Shown here: one piece after another, positions 34,501 to 46,435 of the stretch
Numbering within the stretch: the first letter of the stretch is position 1
Layout: every line of letters starts with the position of its first letter
NCBI GenBank assembly: GCA_015178975.1
Contig: WHVD01000038.1
Coordinates: forward strand, 310,001 to 374,000
Direction: 5' to 3'
Source of the DNA: Hysterangium stoloniferum
Lineage: Eukaryota; Basidiomycota; Agaricomycetes; Hysterangiales; Hysterangiaceae
DNA: 64,000 nt
The notes under the pieces: generated by a model
What the model was told of the DNA's origin: nothing
Seen by the model: only the letters and a program-made list of their open reading frames with translations
Database searches by the model: none
Position numbers and translations under genes: made by a program

Positions 34501-36495
34501 TCCCTCGGGTCTTCAATTTCATTCTGATCATCTGCCGCCCCTGCATGACAGAGATGGCGCTGCTGATAGAGTTGTTTTATCAAAGGTTCATCCAATCTCA
34601 TACGCTCATACCGCTGGCCCTCAGAGGACCCTTCCGCCACCATAACAATATAGGTTGAATCAAACCTTCGGGCTCTCCCGCGGGATTGTAGATAACCAAC
34701 CATATTTTGCAGTTGATTAAAGCGTATAATAAGATCACAGGCCTGAAAAAACCATTGGACAATTAACTCCCTACTCCACAATGATTAAATCAAAATTTCA
34801 AAATACGAACTTGAAAGTCGAAGCCTTCTTCTCCGACGGAGGTTGACACAAGTAAATTGCATGCGCGACTTCTAAATGACTTAAGGATCTCTTTCTGCTT
34901 TTTTTCTGCGAGGCCTTGAGCATTCAGGTGCCTCCCAGTGCCATGGCCAACTAGAGCACCAGACGTGATCCACCCTTTCAGTTCTGGAATACGAGGCAAA
35001 ATCCACGCCAATGTAGCAGCAACCTGGCGTTGTTCCACAAATATAATTCCTTGAAATGAACTGGACCGCCTTTCCAACAGAGTGGATACCAAAATACGCA
35101 GCTTAGGTGAAAGCCATTCATTTGGTATAGGAGCAGTATGGTCAAAGGATACCTCGTCATGGAACTCCCGCAGTATCCATTCCATTTGACTGAGGCGTGT
35201 TTGGATATCTGCGCTACTGGAGTCGGGGCTGGACGGTACATCTGCTTCGCTTGCTGTCAGTATGTCTGGCATGCTGTCCTCCTCGACGTTTGTTTGCGCC
35301 ATTAGAGAGCCATAGTGGGCCTTGCGGGCTTGATCCGAAACCAAAGTCTTCACATATGAGCATAAGTAGAAATCTGCGCTATAAGGGCCAAGTTCCTGGC
35401 GCGTCACCTGGTATCTCAGGGCCATGTTCTCGTGAGCAGATGCTTGATAGCCTTGGAACTTGAACCCTTCAAACCGATCCCATAGAGACCGGGGATAGTG
35501 AGAGTAGACGTCGGATATCGGATATTCCAAAACGATCTATGTTTCTTACTCGGTCAAAACATACGATGAAAAGTTGCTATACGCACCTCAGTTGGACGAG
35601 GTGAGTGCTCGGCAAGTTCTTCATTATTTACTTGTACACCGATGATCTTCGCTTGCATATTTCTCTCCAGAACCCTAAGGGACTCGTAAGGATTTTTATG
35701 GTTCCATACCGGAGAGGCTGTCATCCCGAACACTTTTGGTCGTAAGCGTGGATCACAAGTCAAATAGAAATCTTGCAATATTTGGTTATAAGGGTTATTT
35801 TTTTGGGCATGATGTGCTATGGAGTTTAAGCGAATTTGTTAGGTAGATATATTTGAAGGGGACATACCCTCATCGAAAACAAGTAAAGCCACCTTGATCA
35901 AGACGATATTTAGAAAAGACACTCATAATTTTGGTACTGATGTTACCTGACTCATGGACCAATGTGCATGCGACATTGCGTCTAGAAATACCTGAGCGGT
36001 CATTACCATAACATCACATTCTTTAAATTCCTTGGACCATCTCACAGGATCGTGCTGCCACTAAACAATGATGTGGGAAGGAACATGTTACTTGCGTAGG
36101 ATGCTTACTAAATCAACGACAGCACCATAGTACCCCCTAACCGTCAAGGGAAGATGCTCCCTAAGGAAATCTTGCTGTTGTACCACAAGAGGAACTCGGG
36201 GTACAATGAATACAAATATCTTTCGATCGCCAGTGTGTCGACTAGCCAGCCAACGGATCAAAAGAACGGCAATGAAGGTCTTTCCGCTCCCGCTGTGGCA
36301 ACATGGATCTTGAATAACCTCACAGAGAAAGGAGCATGGATTTCACTCACGTCTCCAACGCTGCTATGATGTTTTGTTCCTTGGCTCGATTGAATATTTC
36401 TTCCTTGAGGAGGATGTCAATTTAATGAAGTGACGAGACAGGATACATACTTGATATGCTCTTGGTATCAACTTATCCGGCATCGAGGTGGCCAT
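31588..36495 (-). CDS. Dicer-like ribonuclease
   Basis: Twelve exons: 36495-36451, 36403-36351, 36292-36109, 36060-35947, 35892-35868, 35816-35587, 35536-34811, 34742-33510, 33457-33073, 33028-32555, 32502-32046, 32002-31588 (1446 residues). Domains in order: helicase with Walker A TGSGKT (33-38), DEAH box (139-142) and motif VI YLQSRGRARR near 470; Dicer dimerisation domain near 560-640 (EAKAAAAFIACKSLHELG); a divergent PAZ-like region; RNase IIIa with LETLGDS (E974, D978); RNase IIIb with LEFLGDA (E1152, D1156); and a C-terminal segment with IRFIIHDVEI, a poor match to a dsRNA-binding fold. It cuts long dsRNA into small RNAs for silencing. Both RNase III cores keep their acidic residues, so it is probably active. 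The acceptor of the last intron was chosen for frame and is the least certain join. Confidence 0.95.
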
Positions 36496-37495
36496 GACGG
36501 GACAGATCAGTTGAACGTCGGGGAGTGGATGCTTCTTGATGGATCCTAAACGACTCTTTATATAGCAAAGGTCAAATAAAATCGATGAGTCAATAAATAT
36601 ATAATACAGGTTACACGTGTGATCACCATAATCGATCTATGTATTCATCTGAAAAGTGGATCAAAGGAGTCCCACATAAGTGTGCGACGAATCCGGAAGT
36701 GGCATGTGGCGCTCACCTTTTGTTCACTTTCAAGTGACCTTTGATTTGTCATAGCGCTGATGGACGGATGGTAATGTGCATTTCTTTCTCCCCAGCTCAA
36801 ATCTTAAAGACACGTTATATTCTGGGGAGTTTTGCGAATATGTGTGAGACTTTTGATCCTCAGCTGGCAGAGAACAAAGGGGATCTTTCACTAGACAAAG
36901 GAGGGTCCACACTACATTCCGACATTTACATAATGACTCTTTCAAATATATCCTTCTATTGTCACTCTCTTTGTTCCCCATAAATGGCCATTGCCTATGT
37001 AAATAGAAGAAGAAATATCTTGCGTGACATGAGCTGTCACATTGCAAAACCCACCTCCAAAAAATTTTAGGATCCTTAATTAGAGCTTATTTTATACTTT
37101 CATTGAATTCGTATGAATTAAAAATTTTTAGGGATCTTTTGAGGACCCTAAAGTTTATTGGATTCTAAACCCTGCAATCACATGTTAGATCCTTAATTAA
37201 TTTAACTCGGGGATCTTTTAAGCCCAAAAGTTCGTTGGATTCTAAACCCGCCAATCACATGTTGGATCCTTTAAATTGATTAAGGATCAGATCAGTGATT
37301 GAGTTTATATAAAGTAAACCTCTGGTCTAAAAACTTTTGGAACAAGGCGTTTCCCGGTGAAAATGTCAGTGGTTCATTCTTGCCGCTCGGCCGGCAGGCG
37401 TCATTAAGATCCCTTTGACCCATGCACTTTGTGCGCACATAACACCCGACAGCGGAGTCCTCAAATTCAGCAGGTCTCAACCAAGTACTTATACG
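36496..37495. other. Divergent intergenic region with a 70-bp tandem repeat
   Basis: About 1 kb between Dicer (minus) and the phosducin-like gene (plus). At 37128-37275 a unit of about 70 bp (GGGATCTTTT...TTGGATTCTAAACC...AATCACATGTT(A/G)GATCC) occurs twice in tandem, preceded by related GGATCCTTAATTA fragments. No gene is supported. Confidence 0.6.
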
Positions 37496-38458
37496 ATGGT
37501 TAATAACCTCGATGAAGATACAGAATTGCAAGTAAAGAAATCACACAGAGGCGCACTCTGACATTCACAACTCTACAGTAATGACGCCCTGCGTAAACAT
37601 GGCATCATACCTCGCCGGGACCCTACGCCACCGACACCATCGCCTCCTTCGTCCCCGAAGCTTGAAAGCCTTCTTGACAGCGCTTCATCCGCCGAGTTGC
37701 AAGAATTGGAAGATGAAGCCCTCGATTCCGACACTGAACGTATGATCGCATCATATAGTCGGAAGAGACTAGATGAGCTACGAGCTACCGAAAGAAGCGC
37801 CAGGTTTGGAGAGATATATCCCATCGGTCGGGAGGACTACACTCGTGAAGTCACTGATGCTAGTAAGGTGAATGAACCTGGAGAATCCCCACTGCCGGGA
37901 ACAGGCGTTGTCTGTTTCCTGTATAAGGATGGGTAACTAGATATTCGTCCGTTCTTTCAAAAGCCTTTAGTTATATTGTATACAGACAGGTGGCAAGTGT
38001 CCGGCTCGCAGACCAGCTTAAACAGCTTGCAAGGCGACATCCCCGAACCAAATTTGTTTCCATCGTAGGCACCAAATGTATCCAGAACTATGCAGATGAT
38101 CTTTGTCCTACTCTCATAGTGTACCGTGGAGGAGAAGTAACTCGCCAAGTGGTGGCTTGGGGAGCCGAAAAGGAGAGGACCCTTGCAGGTAGGATCCTTA
38201 CCCCACTTTTTGCGCGAGACGACCATAAGATGTCACTTCACAGAACTTGAAGCCACGTTAATATTGTCGTTGGCAATTGTTACCTCATCCCGCCCATTGG
38301 ATTCAAGTGATGATCGGGAGTCTCCTGATGAAGGTTCAGACGAAGAAGGCTACAGAAAATCTTCAACTCGTATCCTATCTTCTAGCTCTAACTCCAAGCC
38401 AAGCAAAAATTTACGAACAGGAGGACAAACTGACTCCGATTCCGACTTCGACTTGTAA
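37496..38458 (+). CDS. PLP2: Phosducin-like protein, PLP2/PDCL3 type
   Basis: Exons 37496-37527, 37579-37932, 37986-38188, 38244-38458 (267 residues). The N-terminus reads DEDTEFNDALRKHGIIPRR, followed by an acidic helix, then ARFGEIYPIGREDYTREVT and a thioredoxin-like fold (VVCFLYKDG...RTKFVSIVGTKCIQNY...TLIVYRGGEV) and a Ser/Asp-rich tail. These blocks fit the PhLP2 group, which works with the CCT chaperonin on actin and tubulin folding and is essential in yeast. Intron 1 must use a GC donor (TT then GCAAGT): the overlapping GT site would break the NDALRKHG start. It is convergent with the amidohydrolase gene, 49 bp apart. Confidence 0.92.
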
Positions 38459-38507
38459 TTCATGTACTCATATCCAGTAAATGCCAATATTATATTTGTA
38501 TTGGAAT

Positions 38508-41500
38508 TCAGTCTGCATTTAAGACAGGAAGAACTTGTTTCCGCCCCTTCACTGGCCACTCCTCAGCCATGGTGCTAGCATCAAAGACCCGGCCTCCCTT
38601 AATGACATACCGCAGATCCTTAGATGGCGCGAGGTTTTGGAAATGATCGAAATCAATGCCCTCTGGATATAGCACCATATCTGCTAGCTTGCCTGTGCTC
38701 AAGCTACCGATGGAACCAAACAGGCCCAGCGAAAGGGCGCCATCACGGGTGGCCGCTCGTAATACCTCGTATTCGTCCAGTCCACCCGCCAGAGTGAATT
38801 GCATCTCAGAGTGGTACATGAAGCCCAGTGGTGCTTCTCCGTGAGCTCCAATGTTTGCCCATGCACCGCGTTTAACCATCTTAGCGACGGATGCTGAGGT
38901 ATTGAACAATGCAAACGCTAGAAGACGATAAGGACGGAATGTTCAGACAAATATGTCGAACTATCACCCACAGTCCTTGGGCCGGCTGGTTGACTCTGAT
39001 ATGCCTTGAAGTCTGTCATGTCGTGTAAGCCGACGCAGTCTACATGCTATTAATGAATATCCAGTAGACAAAGATTAAGGAAGTCTCACTTCGGATCATT
39101 CACAACATCTTCTGTTGCCCAAACGAGTTGCTCACCCATAACACCGCCATAGTTAACGATGTGAGTAGGCGTCGTAGCCGTTCCGCTTTCGGCGTATAGA
39201 GTAAGGACATCGTCATATAAGACAGGAATTGGAATGGCGTGTTCTATCGTCGCCATACCTGCTATCAGGTTAGTGACATTAAAACTGGCCTGTACTGCAT
39301 AATCTTGCCGTCGATAATATATGTTAAATCCCAATCGTAGTTCATGCCTCCTTCAGGAACCGCAAGCATGGAAAGGTTGCGTGCGGCAAGAAGAAGTCGT
39401 TGACGAGAAGCTCTGGGAAGGAGGCCAATCAGAAGTCATCAGTATCAAATATTAACGAAGAGCTCAAACCTGGAGGGCAGTGCATAATTCTTGTACGAGA
39501 AGCTGGAGGGACCTCCTTCCGCTTTGATACGCAGCAATGCCGACCGTGCCTCGCGTAGATTGACAATGTCCTGGTGTATTCCGTATTCAGAACCCCCATA
39601 GATTATATTGCCGGTGTGATAAATCCTGGGGCCAATCATTTTACCTGATTCGACCAAAAACCGTTCATGGTATCCATCCCTGTTATCGCTATCCGAACAC
39701 GTTAGCAGACTGGAAAAGCTCGTGGCGCTTCCCACCAAACCTGCTTGGGTTATGCAAAGTCGTAACTCCGTACGCTAGGAAAGCCTCCATTTCCCAAGAT
39801 TTTGTCGGATGCTGCACTGTGAAGCCAGCCCAATGGGCGTGAACATCGATATATCCCGGAATCAGTAGGCCTAAGTGAACATTACTGTCAGTATGCAAGA
39901 TGGATGTGGCAATGACAGTACCTCCAGCAGCATCAATTACGTGCGCTCCCGACGGCACATCTATTTCGTCCATAGAGCCCGCTTTTACGATAACACCTGC
40001 CTTGGAGATAACTATGCCACTAGGAATGTAGTCACCGCCGAAGTGTCCAGTTTCAAATGTTAGCAATGACGCATTAACAATCGCAAGGACGTCAAAATTC
40101 TCTAGGTCCTCGTCACTACGGGCAATCGCAGCACTAAGACTGTCAGCCTTGAGACGGATAACCTCGCTGTCGTAATCTACAGCGATTTCTTGGAACGTGG
40201 GGATGACTTCCGCCTTGGTGGTCAGAGAACTAACCTCGATATAATGGAGGTATGGTCCTATAGACTATGAGATGATATTACGTCGGGACGAAGGCCCATA
40301 CCTAGAAGCCAGAATAGTTTCTTTCCGTCTCGACTCCATGCAATATCGTGACCGCCATCCACGCTGACACGCTTAATCCCGGGAGAAGCATCGCCTGGTT
40401 TACTCTTTAAAGGGCCATTGCCTATGTTCTTTCCTTCGACATAATAAACTTGATAATAATCAAGAAAAGCGGCATGTTGTACTCCCACAGGGGCCCCGTC
40501 CAGGCGGGGAACCAAAACATTAGGGGAAACGACAACTTCACTCCCGCTCTTTGCTGTTACCAACGTTTCCTCGTTATATTTTCCGAATTGATTTGTTCCG
40601 CCTGCCAGATCAATAGTGAAAGCTCTCCCTACATCCTCAACAAGTAACCGCCTAGAGCCATCTATAAACTGTAGGCGTAACAAGGAAACATCTCCCAGTT
40701 CAATATTTGATGGAATGTGCTTTAAGTTACGGATGGTAATTGGGGTGTTCTCAAAATATGCGTGCCCCGCACTCGGTAGGGATATATCCCCAACGATAAT
40801 GCCGGCATTTCTAGTTTCCACGATGTTGCCAGTAAGAGTATCACCCGATACACGAATGAAAGCGATCTTCCGCTCTGTCGAAGCACAGCCGCAAAGAACG
40901 GGAGAAATGTACCGACCCAGTGGAAGTGTACTAGACAAATCGTAGACAGTGCCAGTGCTAAGGTCGGCTAATTCAAAGGTGGTGAAATTGGTTTCAGACC
41001 ATTTACTATGCAACACTTTATTTGGCGCATTGGGAACAAATGATGGTGAATAGTATGTGGCAGATGCGTCAAGGACGGGTACCCGCACAGGCGGGGATGA
41101 GCTGCCCACTTCTTGCAGGTATGTCACGCCGGCCGCCTGGAATAGCACATTCTCGCCGTAATCATCAACGGTTAATTCTTTGAAGGCATAGACCCTTTGT
41201 CTTTCAGCCATTTCCGTCTTGGAAAGGTCTGTCGGTTCTCGTAACGTTTCTGCCAGGCGTTTTTCAATCTTTGCCTTGAAAGGAATGACAGTTGGTTCTC
41301 CCCCTGCAATCTTCTCGCCACCGGTATTTTCCGTAATAGGAATACGCCACAACTTCCCAGCAGCCCAGATGATTATCCCATCATCCTTGGGCGTAAAGGC
41401 AAAAGAGGGATATGTGCCCATAGGAGCGGATATGGACGTAGCATCATACGTGAGACCGTACCATATGTTACGAAGAGTGCCAGAACGAAGATTCCTGTCA

Positions 41501-42993
41501 GAGCAGCATAAGTCGCGATGCAATATCGGGGAAATACCGCGTACATGAGAACTAATGCCTCCTTGTCCCTGACTCTACGCACAAAGGCGAGAGTGGAGCC
41601 ATCTCTGGATAATTCAGGGCGACTGGCACCCCCTGGGAATTCAGAAACAAGGGTTTCGGTCTCTCCGGTAATCAGATTTCGAGAAAGTATTGCGTATGTT
41701 CCAGAGTGGATGTCTACCGTGGAATGAGTAAACGGAAAGGCTAGATGAGAAGCATCTTGACTTACCAGCACTGTAACTGAAAACACCTGAAGCTTCTTGA
41801 GTAGTTCTCTTAGCATATATCAAGGTATTTTCATCTTTCCATATGAACTGCTCATTGCCAATTTGTTGGTCTCCGTATCGCTCAGCAGACCAACCAGCGG
41901 GCAACGTTCGGGAAATAACTCTCTTTCCTGCCCCTTCCTGAACAATGTCGCCAGTTCTAGGAAGATCGAACAACCAACCCTCTCCAGCAGGAATGGAGCG
42001 ACTGCTGACATACCACTTGGAAGCTATGACGCTCTTTCCCGAAGGGTGGAAGCGAGCATCCGTAACTGTGCGGAATGTTTCATTCGTCACTCTCTGAGCT
42101 GCAAAAAACGTCAAAACCAGTTAAAAAAGCATGTTGAAAACAACGGTAACCTTGAGATCGGCCCTCCCTAAATAGTCTCCTTTGCTTGCGTTCTGGGGTT
42201 TCCTTGCTGCCCTTCAATAATAGGGCTTCGTCCTCTGTTTGAAATGCTAACGCGTCGAGAACTTCACTCGCAAGCCTGAGAGTAGCATCACTTTGGTCTA
42301 AGTCAGGATTGGGTCGTATTGCAGCAGTGTGGCACCCCTGCCACGGAATTACCCATATATTGTCAACGCCTAAGATAGCATCTGAACGGAAGGCCAATTG
42401 CTCGCCGTCAGGGCTGAATTGGGGGTCCCCATCGGAGGGGACTCCGAGCATAATTGGATGGGCCCTCGGAGAACCTGGAACAAGGCAGTATAGGTCACCT
42501 GTAACTTTGATAAGATATTGCTTCTATGGTCATCAGTTATACAAAAAGGATAACCTAGTAAATCGAAGACAATTTCGCCAGATGTTGGATGAACATCCAA
42601 TCTCATCCATGTGCCTTCGTCTACCTGGTGGGGATATATGTTTCCTTAGCTAAATGACATGCATGGGGATAAGCCGACAATTACCTCATATTCAAGGACT
42701 CTTGGAAATGGGAAGTCCGTGGAGATATCCCATGGTTCTTGTACGTGGTATGGCCACTCGTCCTTCCAATCGTCTGACAGACTAATAGAGGTCTGAGTGG
42801 GTGTCTTGGGCATCCGTTTAGAGGTAGGAGTGAGGGGGTTCATATCCGCGCTCCATAGCATGATCGCCAGTATTGCACTCAGCACAATAGTGGCTATTCG
42901 ACGTCCATGACGATGAGGCCGAAATGTATGACCACGGTGTTCGGACTGCAGAGCTCCAGGACCCCCTGGATATTTCACTAATCCCATCTTCAT
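38508..42993 (-). CDS. Membrane-anchored beta-propeller (PD40/TolB-like) plus amidohydrolase protein
   Basis: Thirteen exons: 42993-42685, 42624-42555, 42498-42151, 42098-41766, 41740-41545, 41494-40302, 40257-39922, 39870-39741, 39688-39470, 39412-39309, 39258-39090, 39039-38972, 38917-38508 (1294 residues). A single hydrophobic helix (ATIVLSAILAIMLWSA, residues 38-53) follows a basic N-terminus, fitting a type II anchor. Residues 100-830 hold TolB/PD40-like blades (GDPQFSPDGEQLAF; DARFHPSGKSVIA; RPELSRDGSTLAF). The C-terminal third is an amidohydrolase with the metal motif D937-V-H939-A-H941 and the typical end GKLADMVLYPEG. Reaction and substrate are unknown; it acts presumably on the lumenal or extracellular side. 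Intron 10 uses GCAAGA as donor. The architecture matches bacterial amidohydrolases with PD40 repeats. Confidence 0.9.
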
Positions 42994-43256
42994 GTGAGAT
43001 GAGTGGACAGAAGCAAACCGGGATGCGTGTTGATTTTGAGCTGACAATTTTGAACCGTCATTCTAAATACTCAGGCTTAGTGATCTTCAGGGAACAGCGT
43101 TGCCATAATCAATGGTATCTCATACGTGGGTCACGGGAGCTTGTAATAATAGACAATAACTATAAGTAACGAGAGGGTCTCATGCATGAATTCGCACAGA
43201 GGCAGTTGCCACATATGCTCCAAGTTACACACACTGCACGCTCTCAGGTACACTTG

Positions 43257-43805
43257 TTAGGCGAGATCTTCCGTATTATCCGTGATGTCCCCGTCCTCGG
43301 CATCCTTACTACCTATAACCGTTGCGTTGATACTGGATATAACGTTAGAATCAGTTCTGAAGTGGCCGCAAACTCGAAGTACTTCAACTTCTTACTTTAT
43401 CATTATCTGTACTTCCCTCTTCTCCTCGCCTTCGGCACCTTGAAGCTCAACTGTCATCTTACGGGCGCCTTTCCATCCATAAGAACCTGTTGAGAAGTTC
43501 GCGGGCAACATAGTAATGCTGCCGATATGACCTGGATCAGACGACTTCGTCAATTCCTCCTCGCTTTCTATAGTAGCTGCAGGCGTATGGGTGAGATTGA
43601 CGTGAATCGGAAGAGCCTCTTCTCGAAATTTGGAACGGGACAAGGCCTGTCGTTGTCTCTTAGTCGATGACGACAAACCTAGGCATGAAGTTTTACAGCG
43701 CACCTGGGTTTTACTCTTCTGTTTGTTCCCGTCGTTCGTCTTCATAGCTTTACATGTACGATGGTCCTCGTCGCCACCTGTTGAGACACGTTTGGTAGCG
43801 GGCAT
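43257..43805 (-). CDS. Small conserved basidiomycete protein, function unknown
   Basis: Exons 43805-43396 and 43332-43257 (161 residues). The N-terminal half is Lys/Arg/Ser-rich and looks disordered. The C-terminal half has a compact block: ITMLPANFSTGSYGWKGARK, then MTVELQG and, across the intron, VQIMININATVIGSK, ending acidic. I remember unnamed proteins of other Agaricomycetes with the same FSTGSYGWKG block; no function is known to me. The intron join (AA|T) restores that shared end. It is in tandem with the amidohydrolase gene, on the same strand. Confidence 0.7.
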
Positions 43806-44392
43806 TAATCGAGTGCTTGGTTGATAGGGAGATTGTACAATGTGTAGGGAAGTAACTGTGTTGAGCTTGAGTATTTGTGGTGGAATGACGTCACGCGTTC
43901 AAGCTTAAGTGGTGGTGGTCATAACTACAAGCATTCAAGTTCAACATCAGAATTTTCCTCCAGGTCACAAATCAACTCTCTAATACACGTTTTCACGAAG
44001 AAATCTCATTGTGACATGATAAATTAACTATAGGACACAGTGTGCAGAGTGGCACATACAACCAAACGCTTGGAACTACAACAAACTATAAGCATCATTG
44101 ACGTCGCAAATCGTTCCGACTCGCCTTTGATTGATACCACCATTCATAAACTTCCTTATACCTTCTTTAATGCACAAGGCAACTCCTTTCCGTCATAATA
44201 AGGCAATTTCAATGCGAGAATCTGGCCACTGAGCCAATCCTCTCCGACTGAAATTTCCAAATACAGCAAATTCTCCTCCCTGTTCCATTCCACCCTACCT
44301 TCTTGAGGTGCCGCCTGCCCATCCACCCTCGCCGCCTCTCCCGGCGTGCCCTGCACGCCGGTCGAGGCTCCCAGATGGAGCCGACAAAACCG
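43806..44392. other. Intergenic region, eRF1 3' side
   Basis: About 590 bp between the eRF1 stop and the start of the small protein gene, both on the minus strand. Nothing further is recognisable. Confidence 0.5.
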
Positions 44393-46084
44393 TCAGAGGT
44401 CTTCATCATCCGAGTAGAATTCGTCTTCTTCCTCATCCAAGGCGGCGAGATTAGTGAAATCAACCTTGTAACGGAGGAGGCCACCTATTCCGCCAAAACC
44501 CTTTACGAATTGTGCTGCAAAATTGAATCAGTGCGTGAAGAGATAATGCGCCGAGAATCAGCCCTACCTCCTTCCTGGGAACGGTTCGTGACGAACTATA
44601 AGTTATGGTCAGCACATGGTCCGCACACTGGTATGCGTGGCAAACCTCTAGATTCGCGCCAAAATCTTTGTACTTCTCTGCGAACCATTCAAGCAGACTT
44701 TGAGGATCCTGTACTTGCTCCATCTCTGTACCGGTAGACTTGTCAATGAACTTTTCACGGTCCTTCTCCTGTTCCTTGTTGCTGTGAACAACAATCTCCT
44801 CTGAGAGCAAGTCAGCGATTTGACACTTCAAAGGCTAATAAAATACGTACCTCCAGCTGCATTACGGAGGACGTACCGCGTAATATCCAGGTTCTCCCAG
44901 ACAATGAGTGTTTCCACAGAACCTAAATCAAGACCTTTCAGCGTATCGTCGATCCCGAAACAGTATTTTCCAGTGTCCTGGCTAATTTCATCGAAGTAAC
45001 GTTGGATCAACTTCTTCTCCTGAACGAACTTAACATTTGCGAGAGATTCTCCGGCAAGTTCGATAGCCTAGTGTTATGGTTTAAGTCAACTGTCGCGGGG
45101 AATAACATAACATATTACTAACTTGATTGAAGCCGTTCTCTCCTCCATAGCTAACATCAACGACTTTGATTATTTTTGCCACCAACCTGGGGTCGAACAT
45201 GTCGCTCTGGCTAAGTTCCGTCTTGAAATCGGCACTACCCGCGAGAACGAGGCCGGACACGTTGACCTTGTCGTTCGTTATGAAATGCTGAACAGCCAAT
45301 TCGGCTACTTTCCTAACGTAGTTGTGTCTTTTTTCATCTCTGAGACGGGAAAAACGAAGGGCAGACTGCCCACCACGACCATGCTTTTTTGGAAGATCGA
45401 CGGTGAATTTGTGAATGACCTCCCGAGTATTGCCTGCCAGAGTACCGAAGAGTGAGCCATTACCGTCCATGACGATAAACCCGAACTTGGAATCGGACTC
45501 GAGTAGTTCGGAAAGTGCCTCAGTATGGAATTTATTATCACAAAGGTATAAAGATCTGCACCGATTAATTGACGATATCAGATATGCTCCATGAACATAA
45601 GATAAGAGTGGGACACACGTGTTGATAGGCTTGTGCGGCTCAAAATCAAAGGAAACCTTTTTCTCCTTTCCCTCGTCTGTGAGGATGGTCCCGACAAAAA
45701 GTACTAGACCATTAGGGGGGACACGATTGTAAAGTTTGAGACGCTGCTGAGTACTGGTAATAGCAGCTAGTACAGACAGCCTGTTGACACGAGACTTGAT
45801 GTTTGAAGCTGTGCCGTACTCCTGGGTGAGCATTGCAGAAACTCGAGAGATCTGATCCTGGGGAGAGTCAATTTTCGTGCTGGATGTGTATGAAGGATAA
45901 CTAGTTACCTTGGGCGGAATAATAAGACTGATCATCGAAGTTCCGGCACTAACAAAAAGAAACCCGTCAATAGCTGGCATCAATGAAGACACAGCAACAC
46001 AGACCCTCTTGCAGAATCAAGACTTTTTATCAACTTCTTCACCTTCCACATCTGAATATTCTGTTCTGCAACATCTTGACTCAT
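44393..46084 (-). CDS. SUP45: Translation release factor eRF1
   Basis: Exons 46084-46005, 45948-45909, 45857-45619, 45555-45123, 45067-44851, 44800-44646, 44595-44568, 44514-44393 (437 residues). Domain 1 has the stop-codon reading motif NIKS (59-62) and YLCDNKF (123-129). Domain 2 has the peptidyl-tRNA hydrolysis motif G181-G182-Q183 in [13 protein letters not shown]. Domain 3 binds eRF3, and the tail is acidic ([13 protein letters not shown]). Length and motifs equal those of eRF1 from yeast to man. It recognises all three stop codons and releases the chain. At residue 28 the usual Asn of the N-terminal GNGTS block is Ala (GAGTS). Introns are 45-64 bp with standard borders. Confidence 0.97.
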
Positions 46085-46435
46085 GGTGTAATGGCACACT
46101 GGAGTGAAGTTAATGTAGAGCACTGGTTACAACAGGAAGATAAATCCTACTATTGAAGCTCCGACGACACACATGTTTCCGACTCGAAACGGACCCGACT
46201 TTTCAAGGAGTCCACACTGATTCACTTTATTTAAATGATTGGCCTATTTATGTGTCCTATCATCTCTGTGCTAAACAATGCCACTGTTTTCAACTTCAAA
46301 GTACGCGCTCTAATGTTTTCAAAAAAGCTTTTCGACTCTGGGACATGATCTATCTTACAAGACTCCTTCGTTTTTGCTCCGCACATGACAACCATCCTTA
46401 TTGCATCTGTTTTTCCAATCGCGACTATGGTGTCT
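46085..46435. other. Intergenic region between eRF1 and the MIF-like gene
   Basis: About 350 bp on the upstream side of eRF1; presumably its promoter and the MIF 3' untranslated region. No distinct motif was identified. Confidence 0.4.
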
